From a virus: a DNA stretch of 30,055 nucleotides. The DNA lies in IMG/VR virus record IMGVR_UViG_3300030041_000237, positions 1-30,055 of that record, one strand, 5' to 3'. Positions 20,761 to 27,951 of the stretch are shown here, one piece after another. A program made the position numbers and the translations under genes. The notes under the pieces are model-generated. The model made no database searches. It saw only the letters and a list, made by a program, of their open reading frames with translations, and was not told where the DNA came from. The stretch's first letter is position 1, and every line of letters starts with the position of its first letter.

Positions 20761-21477
20761 TTGAGCGGAATTAAAGATTTAAAGATTAAGATATTTGCTG
20801 ATGGAGCTAATATTCCAGACATTAAGAAGGCTTATGAGCAGGGGATAGTCAAGGGTTTCACGACAAACCCTACTCTAATGAAGAAAGCTGGAGTATGGAA
20901 TTACGAAAGTTTTGCTAAGGAAGTCTTAGAAGAGATTCCTGATATGCCAATTTCTTTTGAGGTATTCTCGGATGACTTTGAAGATATGGAAAGACAGGCA
21001 AGAAAAATATCGTCCTGGGGGAAAAACGTATATGTAAAGATTCCAATTACAAATACAAAAGGTGAGTCATCTATCCCTCTTATAAGACGATTGGCGGGAG
21101 ATGGAATGGCTCTCAACGTGACTGCTATCCTAACGCCTGGGCAAGCATTTAGTGTTATAGATAATATTCCAGTAGGGGTTAAGGGTATCGTTTCTGTCTT
21201 TGCCGGAAGAATTGCTGATACAGGAAGAGATCCGTGGCCCTGCATGATGTCATGTTCCATAATGATAGAATATAAGCCTGATTTAGAATTATTATGGGCA
21301 AGCACAAGAGAGTTATTAAATATATATCAGGCTGAACAATGTGGTTGTCATATTGTCACTGTAACAAATGATATTCTTAATAAATTAACAAATGTTAATA
21401 TGGATCTTGAAAAATTATCATTATCCACTGTTAATATGTTTTATTCGGATGCTCAATTAGCAGGATATAGTCTTTAA
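20761..21477 (+). CDS. Transaldolase-family protein (possible sedoheptulose 7-phosphate supply)
   Basis: 238 residues, TTG start behind AAAGAGGGA, one base after the gmhB stop. TIM-barrel signature: FADGANIPDI near the N-terminus, TTNPTLM (34-40), and YVKIPIT with Lys93 as the Schiff-base residue. The family includes transaldolases and fructose-6-phosphate aldolases. It is shorter than E. coli TalB and near the size of the single-domain TalC type. In this setting it may supply sedoheptulose 7-phosphate for GmhA, tying phage heptose synthesis to host pentose phosphates. Specific reaction is inference. Confidence 0.78.
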   Translation: MSGIKDLKIKIFADGANIPDIKKAYEQGIVKGFTTNPTLMKKAGVWNYESFAKEVLEEIPDMPISFEVFSDDFEDMERQARKISSWGKNVYVKIPITNTKGESSIPLIRRLAGDGMALNVTAILTPGQAFSVIDNIPVGVKGIVSVFAGRIADTGRDPWPCMMSCSIMIEYKPDLELLWASTRELLNIYQAEQCGCHIVTVTNDILNKLTNVNMDLEKLSLSTVNMFYSDAQLAGYSL

Positions 21478-21496
21478 TTTTGAAAGGAGATTACTT

Positions 21497-22192
21497 ATGA
21501 AACTTAGTGCATGTATTCTTACGTTGAATAATGAAGTGTTTATTCGTCCTTGTTTGGAAAGTGTTAAGCCTTATGTAGATGAGATTGTAATTATTGATTC
21601 TTTTTCAACTGATAAGACTCTTGAAATTGCGAGGGAATACACAGACAAGATATTTTCCATTGAGCCTTGCGCCGGAGCTATGCCCCGTAATTATGGGATA
21701 GAGTGTTGTACAGGTGATTGGGTATTCATGTTGGACTCGGATGAACTCGTTAGTAATGCTTTTAAGGATATTAAAAGTTTCTTAGAAATTACTCCTATTA
21801 ACGCTTTGGTTCTTCCGAGATTTCAAGTTGCAGGAATTGATCCTTTGACGTACAAATCGGGAGATAAGTATTACCCAGACTACCAGTATAGACTGCTCAG
21901 GAAAGATAGTCCCGCTCGATATGAGCGTGTTGTTCATGAAATCATTACAGATAAAAAGCCAATACTCCCTATTTCTACGCATCTGTTTCACTTCAATTTG
22001 ATGCTGATGGATTATGGAGATAGGTACGCAAAGGATGTAAAATACAACAATCTTCAAGCTGGAGCAGGGTTCTGGCGTTCAACTCCTTTTGCAATACTTG
22101 ACTGTAACAAGAAAGATGAAATAGATGAAAATGTAATGGAATTAATCAGAAAAGTACCGTTCAAGAACGACGAGCGAGTAATAAATTTCTAA
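21497..22192 (+). CDS. GT2-family glycosyltransferase
   Basis: 231 residues, start behind AAAGGAG. GT-A signature: ACILTLNNEVFIRPCLESV, then IIDSFSTDKT, CTGDWVFMLDSDE, with DSD as the metal- and sugar-binding DXD motif. Shorter C-terminal part with YPDYQYRLLRKDSPARY and VVHEIIT fits LPS/lipooligosaccharide-core GT2 enzymes of the WaaE/KdtX type, known to add sugars including heptose-linked residues. It probably acts on the same glycan as the heptose genes. The acceptor is unknown. Confidence 0.8.
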   Translation: MKLSACILTLNNEVFIRPCLESVKPYVDEIVIIDSFSTDKTLEIAREYTDKIFSIEPCAGAMPRNYGIECCTGDWVFMLDSDELVSNAFKDIKSFLEITPINALVLPRFQVAGIDPLTYKSGDKYYPDYQYRLLRKDSPARYERVVHEIITDKKPILPISTHLFHFNLMLMDYGDRYAKDVKYNNLQAGAGFWRSTPFAILDCNKKDEIDENVMELIRKVPFKNDERVINF

Positions 22193-22240
22193 GGTAAAAT
22201 ACTTATATTATGCTTAGAAATATAAACAGAAGGCGATTAC

Positions 22241-23293
22241 ATGAAAAAAGGACAGAAGATGCCCGAAGAACAAAAGGAAAAGATCAGAAAAGCAAATAAA
22301 GGACAAATACCCTGGAGCAAAGGAAAGAAGCTCACTAAAGATCAAAAGAAGAACATGAGTGGTGCTCAGAAACTTGCTTATAGTAAACTAACTCCCGAAG
22401 AAAAAGAAATAAGAAAAGAGAAAAATAGACTTGGACACTTGGGAGTTAAACCGAATTTAACTGAACAGGCAAGGAATAAGAAGAGAGAACAAATGGCAGG
22501 AAATAATTATGGTAGTAAATTGAAAGGGATTAAGCACTCTGAAGAACACACCAATAAAATTGCAGAAGCAAACAAAAAATTCTTCGCTAATCCCTTGGTA
22601 AGACAAGAAATTTCAGAGCGCATGATGGGCAATCAACATGGTAAAGGAAAAGTAGTTAGTATTGAGACTAAGAGTAAAATCGGAGCAAAGAACAAAGTTA
22701 ATACAAGGAAATATTGGGATAATATGCCTCCTGAAGAAAAAGAAAAGAGAATGAATAAGCTTATAAAAAGTAATACAGGACGCAAGATGCCAGAATGGTT
22801 AAGGTTAAAAATGTCTCGTATACATAAGAATAAGGTAGTTAGCAAGGAAACAAGAGAAAAAATAAGTAAAAACATTAAAGAACAATGGAGAAATAAAACA
22901 TCCAAAGAAAAAAAATATACTATTGCTCCAATGATAAAAGCGGCATTAAGTATGCATATGTCTTCCTTGGAAATATCCATAAAAAATGAGCTTGATTTGT
23001 TAGGAATAAACTATGTGCAACAAAAAGAAGTACATGGATACTATGCAGACTTTTATTTGCCGGAAAGCAATTTATTAATTGAAGTAGATGGATGTTATTG
23101 GCATGGTTGTGATATATGTGGGTTCAAAGGTAGAAATAACAAACAAAAAGAGGCTAATAGAGAAAAGAGATTGTTACATTCGGGATATGATTTAATTCGA
23201 ATAAAAGAACACGATATTGAGATGTATGGGGCTAAGATTGCCTTAAAAAATGCAATGGAGGGTATAAAATGGGAGATAGTAATTATCAGGTAA
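22241..23293 (+). CDS. EDxHD-type homing endonuclease with NUMOD3 repeats
   Basis: 350 residues. The first 245 or so are Lys-rich and carry repeated short NUMOD3-like DNA-binding units (KGIKHSEEHTNKIAEANK, GRKMPEWLRLKMSRIH, VVSKETREKISKNIKEQW). The last 110 are a Vsr-like nuclease: SSLEISIKNELDLLGINY, YYADFYLP, LLIEVDGCYWHGCDIC, then RIKEHD, with the E, D, H pattern of the EDxHD (I-Bth0305I) group. It lies between two glycosyltransferase genes without an intron. Its final codons overlap the start of the next gene by 25 bases. AT-rich. Confidence 0.78.
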   Translation: MKKGQKMPEEQKEKIRKANKGQIPWSKGKKLTKDQKKNMSGAQKLAYSKLTPEEKEIRKEKNRLGHLGVKPNLTEQARNKKREQMAGNNYGSKLKGIKHSEEHTNKIAEANKKFFANPLVRQEISERMMGNQHGKGKVVSIETKSKIGAKNKVNTRKYWDNMPPEEKEKRMNKLIKSNTGRKMPEWLRLKMSRIHKNKVVSKETREKISKNIKEQWRNKTSKEKKYTIAPMIKAALSMHMSSLEISIKNELDLLGINYVQQKEVHGYYADFYLPESNLLIEVDGCYWHGCDICGFKGRNNKQKEANREKRLLHSGYDLIRIKEHDIEMYGAKIALKNAMEGIKWEIVIIR

Positions 23294-24438
23294 CACTGAG
23301 AGGAATTTGTCATGATAATCAAGGGTACGCAACTGCATTTCGTGGATACACGCTAGGACTAGATGCCTTAGGAGTAGATGTTAGGATTGAACCTTTATCT
23401 TATGGAACAAAGCCAGTCAAGCAAGATAAGAATACTTATTTTAAGATTAAAGAACTAACAAATAAGCCACAACACCTTGATAAGAAACAAATTCTTGTTG
23501 TCCATGTTCAACCTTGGGGATTGAACTACCAACAAGAGAGACAGCGTTTTCATAAGGTAATAAACAATATCGTATTCGAGCCGGAGCCAATTCATAATGA
23601 ATGGGTTGATCTTTTAAATGAGTTAGATGGCGTGTTCGTTCCCTCAACTCATAATGCTAGGGTATTCAAAAATAGTGGGGTTGAAACTCCTATATATATT
23701 AATCCTCATGGAGTAGATTTGAGCGTTTTTAAGCCAGAGGGGGACAAGATGGATATTAGTCTTAAAGGAGATTACTTCAACTTTGACACTGATTACTTTA
23801 ACTTCCTGTCCATTGGGACATGGAGTTATAGAAAGGCACTACCTGAACTGTTAGAAGCATTCTGGAATGAATTTGGCATAGACGATAAGGTACGTCTTAT
23901 TATTAAAACACAACCGATGAGTGCTGAACAATCTCCAGAAATGCTACGTGAGATAATTCGAGGATATAAGCAAAGAGTTGTTCCAAACAAGCTAACAGCG
24001 CCAGTTCTATTACAATTTGATCAACTAGGGACGGAAGACTTAGCTAGTTTGTACAGAGCTTGTGATTGTTATGTACTTCCGACTAGGGGAGAGGGCGTAG
24101 GTTTACCATATATGGAAGCAATGGCTTGTGGATTGCCGTGTATTGCGACTGGATGGGGCGGTCAGACGGACTTTATCAATGAAGATAACGGGTATCTTTT
24201 GAACTACGAATTAAAGCCAGTTGACATGGAAATTCCAGACTGTAAGCAATACTTTAAGCCTTACATGCGCCTTGCAGAGCCAAACAAAGAACATTTAAAA
24301 CAACTGTTTCGGTTCACATTTGAAAATCGAAAAGATGTTCGAGAAAAAGGAAAAAATGCGGCTGAAGAAATGAAGAAGTGGACTTGGACAAACGGGGCAA
24401 TGAGTTTTAAGAAGTCTTTAGATTCAGTCATGGCTTAA
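23269..24438 (+). CDS. GT4-family (GT-B fold) glycosyltransferase
   Basis: 389 residues, ATG inside the end of the endonuclease gene, behind GGAGG in the overlapping codons. N-terminal acceptor domain (NYQVTLRGICHDNQGYATAF) and a C-terminal donor-binding domain with FLSIGTWSYRKALPELLEAF, CDCYVLPTRGEGVGLPYMEAMACG and EDNGYLL. It resembles the enzyme at 12099 in length and layout. It closes the heptose cluster, so it is a candidate heptosyltransferase; no further strand of evidence fixes the donor. Confidence 0.83.
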   Translation: MGDSNYQVTLRGICHDNQGYATAFRGYTLGLDALGVDVRIEPLSYGTKPVKQDKNTYFKIKELTNKPQHLDKKQILVVHVQPWGLNYQQERQRFHKVINNIVFEPEPIHNEWVDLLNELDGVFVPSTHNARVFKNSGVETPIYINPHGVDLSVFKPEGDKMDISLKGDYFNFDTDYFNFLSIGTWSYRKALPELLEAFWNEFGIDDKVRLIIKTQPMSAEQSPEMLREIIRGYKQRVVPNKLTAPVLLQFDQLGTEDLASLYRACDCYVLPTRGEGVGLPYMEAMACGLPCIATGWGGQTDFINEDNGYLLNYELKPVDMEIPDCKQYFKPYMRLAEPNKEHLKQLFRFTFENRKDVREKGKNAAEEMKKWTWTNGAMSFKKSLDSVMA

Positions 24439-24529
24439 TAGTTCTATAAAATACGATAAATAGTCCAAGATTTTCAAAGAAAAATCAAAAGAACTTTAAG
24501 AAAAGTTTCAAACTTAAAGAAAAAGGTAA

Positions 24530-24558
24530 TTGCAATCTTATAATATAAGAGATATACT
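24530..24558 (+). promoter_or_regulatory. Promoter for the leader-peptide transcript
   Basis: TTGCAA (24530-24535), 17 bases, TATACT (24553-24558). The spacer contains TATAATATAAG at the same general place as the block in the promoters at 41, 2718 and 9328, though shifted two bases upstream. Transcription would start near 24565, ahead of the leader peptide. Confidence 0.65.
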
Positions 24559-24595
24559 GCTCGCATAGAACAAAAATTCTTTGAGGAAGAATAAG

Positions 24596-24619
24596 ATGTC
24601 GCAAAGTTGGTTATACTAG
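24596..24619 (+). CDS. Leader peptide MSQSWLY
   Basis: Seven codons, ATG behind GAGGAAG, ending in TAG. It lies between the two promoters and contains Trp, Leu and Tyr codons. Translation of so short an ORF before a structured operator could affect transcript folding. It may be chance; a matched SD and spacing argue for it. Confidence 0.35.
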   Translation: MSQSWLY

Positions 24620-24635
24620 TACCATGAAATATATG

Positions 24636-24658
24636 TAAGATGTCTTAAAAACATCTTA
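24636..24658 (+). promoter_or_regulatory. Inverted repeat, putative operator
   Basis: TAAGATGT (24636-24643) and ACATCTTA (24651-24658) form a perfect 8-bp palindrome around a 7-base gap, ending 7 bases before the -35 box at 24666. A further direct copy TAAGATGTC lies at 24592-24600. A dimeric winged-helix regulator could bind here. It overlaps the TATAATAT motif at 24657. The RNA hairpin it would form has no T-run, so it is not a terminator. Confidence 0.55.
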
Positions 24659-24665
24659 TAATATA

Positions 24666-24694
24666 TTGACAAAAATACTTTTCATTGGTACAAT
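24666..24694 (+). promoter_or_regulatory. Promoter for the winged-helix regulator
   Basis: TTGACA (24666-24671), 17 bases, TACAAT (24689-24694) with TGG before it, an extended -10. It starts 7 bases after the putative operator; the expected start site is near 24701, leaving a leader of about 50 bases. Confidence 0.72.
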
Positions 24695-24749
24695 AACCAT
24701 AATAAATCAGAAACAACAAAATAACCTTAGAGAGAAAGGCGTGATTTAT

Positions 24750-25127
24750 GTGAGCATGTATCTGGTGTCCGATGATAATGTAGATAAGGTAAAGAGGTTC
24801 TTTATTAGGCAATCCAAGGAAACTGGGCTTACAGTCAACATGAGAGTAGACGAGATCGCATTTCATTCAGGAGTCGCCCTTGCTACTGCCCATAAAGCAC
24901 TGCAAGCCTTGTCAGACGAAGGATTTCTAGAAATCGAGCGTTCTGCTTGTAGAAGAAATGCCAACAGTTACCATGTAATGTCTGACATTGACATTGAAGA
25001 AAAGAAAATGAGTATCGAAGAAGAGTTGGTATATGAAAAACAACAGAACAGACTTTTAATGGAACAAGTAACAAGGCTACGAATCGAGCTTGCACAGTTA
25101 AGAACTCAAATAAAATCTTCAAAATAG
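24750..25127 (+). CDS. Winged-helix transcription regulator with C-terminal coiled coil
   Basis: 125 residues from GTG 24750, 10 bases after AAAGG; ATG 24756 is the other choice. The core (VDEIAFHSGVALATAHKALQALSDEGFLEIERS) is a winged helix-turn-helix with the recognition helix HSGVALATAHKALQAL and a wing ending ACRRNANSYHVM. The last 45 residues (EEELVYEKQQNRLLMEQVTRLRIELAQL) have a heptad repeat for dimerization. It follows two promoters and an inverted repeat, and probably controls its own region. Similar proteins occur as GntR/Rep-type phage regulators. Confidence 0.7.
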   Translation: MSMYLVSDDNVDKVKRFFIRQSKETGLTVNMRVDEIAFHSGVALATAHKALQALSDEGFLEIERSACRRNANSYHVMSDIDIEEKKMSIEEELVYEKQQNRLLMEQVTRLRIELAQLRTQIKSSK

Positions 25128-25153
25128 TAAAAATCCCCGGCAGTGCCGGGGAT
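25128..25153 (-). terminator. Intrinsic terminator for reverse-strand transcription
   Basis: ATCCCCGGC/GCCGGGGAT (25133-25141/25145-25153) with a three-base loop. Read on the minus strand, the hairpin ends in TTTTTA; the + strand side has no T-run. So it stops leftward transcription, or only weakly stops rightward. It is one of few reverse-strand signals in the window. Confidence 0.6.
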
Positions 25154-25179
25154 AGCTATCTCTATCTGAATGCTAGTTA

Positions 25180-25215
25180 TTACTTTGCTCCTATTTTTCC
25201 CCTGAAAAGACACAT
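25180..25215 (-). CDS. Possible 11-residue reverse-strand peptide
   Basis: On the minus strand a TATAAT (25239-25234) is followed by AGGGAG (25227-25222), then ATG (25215) and the peptide MCLFRGKIGAK, and then the terminator at 25153-25128. A good -35 is not seen at standard spacing, and the SD would lie at the transcript start, so this is weak evidence of a short leftward unit. Confidence 0.2.
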   Translation of the reverse strand: MCLFRGKIGAK

Positions 25216-25330
25216 GACGTTCTCCCTAATTACATTATAAATTGACATTTTTCGACAAAGGATCTAGCTTGGTTGCGTCGAAAGCATAAGAATAGACAGA
25301 AATATTCTTATTTTATAGGGGGAAATATAT

Positions 25331-25576
25331 ATGGGAGTGACAGCAGAAAGCTTAGACATTCAATTATCGCAAAAGGATGAAATACCCAATAAGCACTTGG
25401 ATGTTCTGTTAACCAAAGAAGAAATAGTTAATGTAATCGGTAATTTATATCTTGACAAATGTATTAACGACGATGCACTATGGAACCTAAGCACATTGGC
25501 TTATGATAGGATAAACGCAGAAGGGGAACTCAATCTAGGGTATATGACTGTAAAATTTTTCCTACGCGAACTCTGA
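25331..25576 (+). CDS. Hypothetical small protein
   Basis: 81 residues, start behind TAGGGGG. It contains KEEIVNVIGNLYLDKCINDDALWNLS and a helix-strand end (MTVKFFLREL). Upstream 25154-25330 holds TTGACA (25242-25247) with no good -10 in + orientation. It is followed by a clear terminator. Not recognised. Confidence 0.5.
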   Translation: MGVTAESLDIQLSQKDEIPNKHLDVLLTKEEIVNVIGNLYLDKCINDDALWNLSTLAYDRINAEGELNLGYMTVKFFLREL

Positions 25577-25599
25577 TTCGTAGCGAGAAATGTCATAAT

Positions 25600-25633
25600 A
25601 TACTAGTTCCTTTCGGGGGCTAGTATTTTTATT
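25600..25633 (+). terminator. Rho-independent terminator
   Basis: ATACTAG (25600-25606) pairs with CTAGTAT (25620-25626), extended by TTCC/GGGG with two G-U pairs, loop TTTCG; the stem is followed by a T-rich run (TTTTTATT). It ends the regulator operon. Confidence 0.85.
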
Positions 25634-25661
25634 GTTTATATGTTATAATATATAATATAAG
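25632..25661 (+). promoter_or_regulatory. Promoter for the metallophosphoesterase gene
   Basis: TTGTTT (25632-25637), 18 bases, TATAAG (25656-25661). The spacer carries TATAATAT whose start lies 12 bases before the -10 hexamer, as in the promoters at 41, 2718 and 9328. The -35 overlaps the terminator T-run. Weaker than those promoters. Confidence 0.5.
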
Positions 25662-25676
25662 ATAAGGGATGATGAC

Positions 25677-26735
25677 ATGGATCTGAACGTACAAATTCTG
25701 GATATGAAGCTTAGAGGATATACAAGAGAAATGATCGCAGGTGAATTAGGAATAAGTATAAGGGCGGTTAAGCGCCGCCTATTGAAAATCTATGAGAAGA
25801 ACGGAGGAGTAAAACAGGTTATTGGTACGGTTAAAACAACCGGCAATCATAAGATTCTTGCTGATGATAGTTTTGTCGAGGGAATTACGATGAGCGACTT
25901 CTTCCAGAATCTCGAAAGTGAAATTAATAATATTAATATTTGTGATTTAGAAGAAGAGTTTAGTATTGATGATGAGATTGTAACCGAGGACTTATTTAGT
26001 TTTGATCTTACCGATCATGTTATTGATGATAAGATTATTATTATTCCCCTTGGGGATATCCACTGGGGCAGTTCTAATTGCAAAAGGAAAGCTGTTATTA
26101 ATCTTATTAAGTGGGCAATGGAAAGACCAAACGTATTCTTTATTCTAATGGGTGATCTTATTGAGTCCGCCTTTAAGGAATCTCCTGGTGACGGTGTGTA
26201 CTCACAAATTATTAATCCCATGGAACAGTTCAAACAGATTCTAGCACTTTTAACCCATGTCAAGAGTCGCATCTTAGGCATTCATATGGGGAATCACGAA
26301 TATCGTGCAATGAAATCCACATCATATAATATATGTGAAATGATAAGCATGTTTTTCGGAGTTCCGTACTTAGGATATACGGCTTTGTCTACGATTAAAA
26401 TAGGCGATCTTAATTATGATATTGCATCTACGCATGGAGCTAGTGGCGCTAAGGCTGTGGGTGGCAAACTTAAAAAAATAATGGATCTATCACAAATATA
26501 TGATGCTGATTTATATCTGATGGGGCATGTGCATGAAATGGCTAGTATTCCAACAACAATCAGACTTAGGGATGGTGACAAGATTAGACAGAAGAAACGA
26601 TATTTTGTTCTAACAGGACATTCCTTGGAATGGAAAGATTCTTATGCTGAGATGGCATTATGTATTCCCAGTCAAATGGGCGTACCGATAATTGAATTAT
26701 CTCGAAGTAAGTTCGGAATTAAAGTCATTAACTAG
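25677..26735 (+). CDS. Metallophosphoesterase with N-terminal HTH
   Basis: 352 residues, start behind AAGGGATGATG. Residues 10-40 (LRGYTREMIAGELGISIRAVKRRLLKI) form a helix-turn-helix similar to LuxR or sigma-4 types, then an acidic linker. The phosphoesterase core has GDIHWGS (126-132), MGDLIES (158-164), MGNHEYR (204-210), THGASGA and MGHVHEM, all with the metal-binding Asp, Asn and His. The combination of an HTH and a calcineurin-like phosphatase is common in phage genomes; it may act on nucleic acid or nucleotides. Starts a transcription unit behind the terminator at 25600. Confidence 0.8.
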   Translation: MDLNVQILDMKLRGYTREMIAGELGISIRAVKRRLLKIYEKNGGVKQVIGTVKTTGNHKILADDSFVEGITMSDFFQNLESEINNINICDLEEEFSIDDEIVTEDLFSFDLTDHVIDDKIIIIPLGDIHWGSSNCKRKAVINLIKWAMERPNVFFILMGDLIESAFKESPGDGVYSQIINPMEQFKQILALLTHVKSRILGIHMGNHEYRAMKSTSYNICEMISMFFGVPYLGYTALSTIKIGDLNYDIASTHGASGAKAVGGKLKKIMDLSQIYDADLYLMGHVHEMASIPTTIRLRDGDKIRQKKRYFVLTGHSLEWKDSYAEMALCIPSQMGVPIIELSRSKFGIKVIN

Positions 26736-26761
26736 GAAAACATTTATAGGAGGAATAAAAA

Positions 26762-27343
26762 ATGGAAATTACAAACAGTATGGTTGTCCGGCGTTACAAG
26801 GCGGGGTATGAGATTCGTGATGAGTATTGGACAATGGAGGGCTGTGGCGATAGGCCTACTCATATGAGACAGGCTTATACCCCCTCTGGGGGCTACATCG
26901 GGGATAGTAAGATAGCTTATCGCTTGTGCGATAAGAGGGGAATACGCCCAGAATTGGCTAGGCAAAACGATAATATTTGCAGTATCGGGTTCTGCGAGCG
27001 AGAAAAACGCTGGTATGGGTGGTCGCATAGAGCCATCTACGGGTTTGGGATGGGAAGTACCTGTGAACCAGGAAATTGCCACTATCTGCCCTCCAACAAG
27101 GAAGAGTTTATCGAATCAATGAGGCGTTGGTACTCAAATGATATGTACAAAAATCTACTGATCGACGCAGAAGAAGATGGAGTACGGATCAAATATGAGA
27201 TACATCAGAAAAAAACTGGGAACATAATGGAGGCAAACGACTTTGAGCCTTATCCAGAGACATGGGGTAAAGGCTCATGGACAGCACAGACATTAGATGA
27301 TGCAAAGCAAATGGCAATAGATTTTGCAGATTCAGTGTCGTAA
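26762..27343 (+). CDS. Hypothetical phage protein
   Basis: 193 residues, start behind AGGAGG at 8-base spacing. Aromatic and charged: YKAGYEIRDEYWTMEGCGDRP, the phrase EKRWYGWSHRAIYGFGMGSTC and CEPGNCHYLP, then acidic ends. Similar proteins with WYGWSHRAIYGFG are found in phages but have no known function. Cys spacing (GCGD, GSTCEPGNCHY) may bind metal. No fold assigned. Confidence 0.6.
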   Translation: MEITNSMVVRRYKAGYEIRDEYWTMEGCGDRPTHMRQAYTPSGGYIGDSKIAYRLCDKRGIRPELARQNDNICSIGFCEREKRWYGWSHRAIYGFGMGSTCEPGNCHYLPSNKEEFIESMRRWYSNDMYKNLLIDAEEDGVRIKYEIHQKKTGNIMEANDFEPYPETWGKGSWTAQTLDDAKQMAIDFADSVS

Positions 27344-27394
27344 TCATGTCTTAAATTGGGAGGCAAATATTAATTAACAGAGGAGTGATAAGAA

Positions 27395-27679
27395 ATGAGC
27401 GAGATGACGATTGATGAGGCAATTGTTTATGCAGATCATGTCGCACAAACAAACAGTTGTGAGGAATGCGCTAAAGAACATGAACAGTTAGCTAAATGGC
27501 TAAGGCAGTTGGTCGTGCTTCGCAAAACCACACTTAAAGATGAGTTTGATGAATCGTTAAAGAAATATAATCTTAGCAACGATACAACATTGGAGAATTT
27601 GTGTTGGGCAATGCGAGAGCTAATTGATAAGAGTGGGATCGTGTTTCGTAATGATAAATCACCAACATTTGATGCTTAG
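27395..27679 (+). CDS. Hypothetical protein
   Basis: 94 residues, start behind AGAGGAGTGAT. Mostly helical: DEAIVYADHVAQTNSCEECAK, EQLAKWLRQLVVLRKTTL. The Cys pair in NSCEECAKEHEQ may bind metal. Not recognised. Confidence 0.5.
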   Translation: MSEMTIDEAIVYADHVAQTNSCEECAKEHEQLAKWLRQLVVLRKTTLKDEFDESLKKYNLSNDTTLENLCWAMRELIDKSGIVFRNDKSPTFDA

Positions 27680-27690
27680 GAGGGCGAATC

Positions 27691-27939
27691 ATGGTAGAAA
27701 AAAAGACATGGGAAGAGTTTAGAGCGGCTGGTTTGCTCTGGTGGATTAACATGATCATGCACACTTTCGGATGGGCGTTAGTCGTTGATATCGAGGATGA
27801 TGGTAGTATATCTAATGCCTATCCAGCCAGGGTTGCTTATAGAGGTTTTGATGTGCCGACAAATACCGAGGGATATATTAAGGTGTCCCAGTTTCTATCG
27901 GGTGAGTCGAATGTGTTATTAGATGAAGCAAAAAGTTAG
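27691..27939 (+). CDS. Small phage protein (WEEFRAAGLLWWINMIMHTFGW type)
   Basis: 82 residues, start behind AGGAGGGCG. The N-terminal EEFRAAGLLWWINMIMHTFG helix and the strand WALVVDIEDDG are shared by a small protein group seen in many Bacillota phages; role unknown. C-terminal part is short and acidic. Precedes the guanylate kinase-like gene by 12 bases. Confidence 0.6.
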   Translation: MVEKKTWEEFRAAGLLWWINMIMHTFGWALVVDIEDDGSISNAYPARVAYRGFDVPTNTEGYIKVSQFLSGESNVLLDEAKS

Positions 27940-27951
27940 GGGTTGTTGAAT

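Larger units (their letters stand above)
24439..24749 (+). promoter_or_regulatory. Regulatory region before the winged-helix gene
   Basis: A gene-free stretch of about 310 bases holding two promoters (24530-24558 and 24666-24694), a seven-residue leader peptide (24596-24619), the inverted repeat TAAGATGT/ACATCTTA (24636-24643/24651-24658), one further direct copy of TAAGATGTC at 24592, and an upstream A-rich segment with CTTTAAG/CTTAAAG (24494-24500/24513-24519). The arrangement suggests autoregulation of the regulator at 24750. Confidence 0.6.

Noticed and set aside
25242-25270. Promoter starting at TTGACA 25242.
   Set aside because: No acceptable -10 at 15-19 bp spacing in the + direction.
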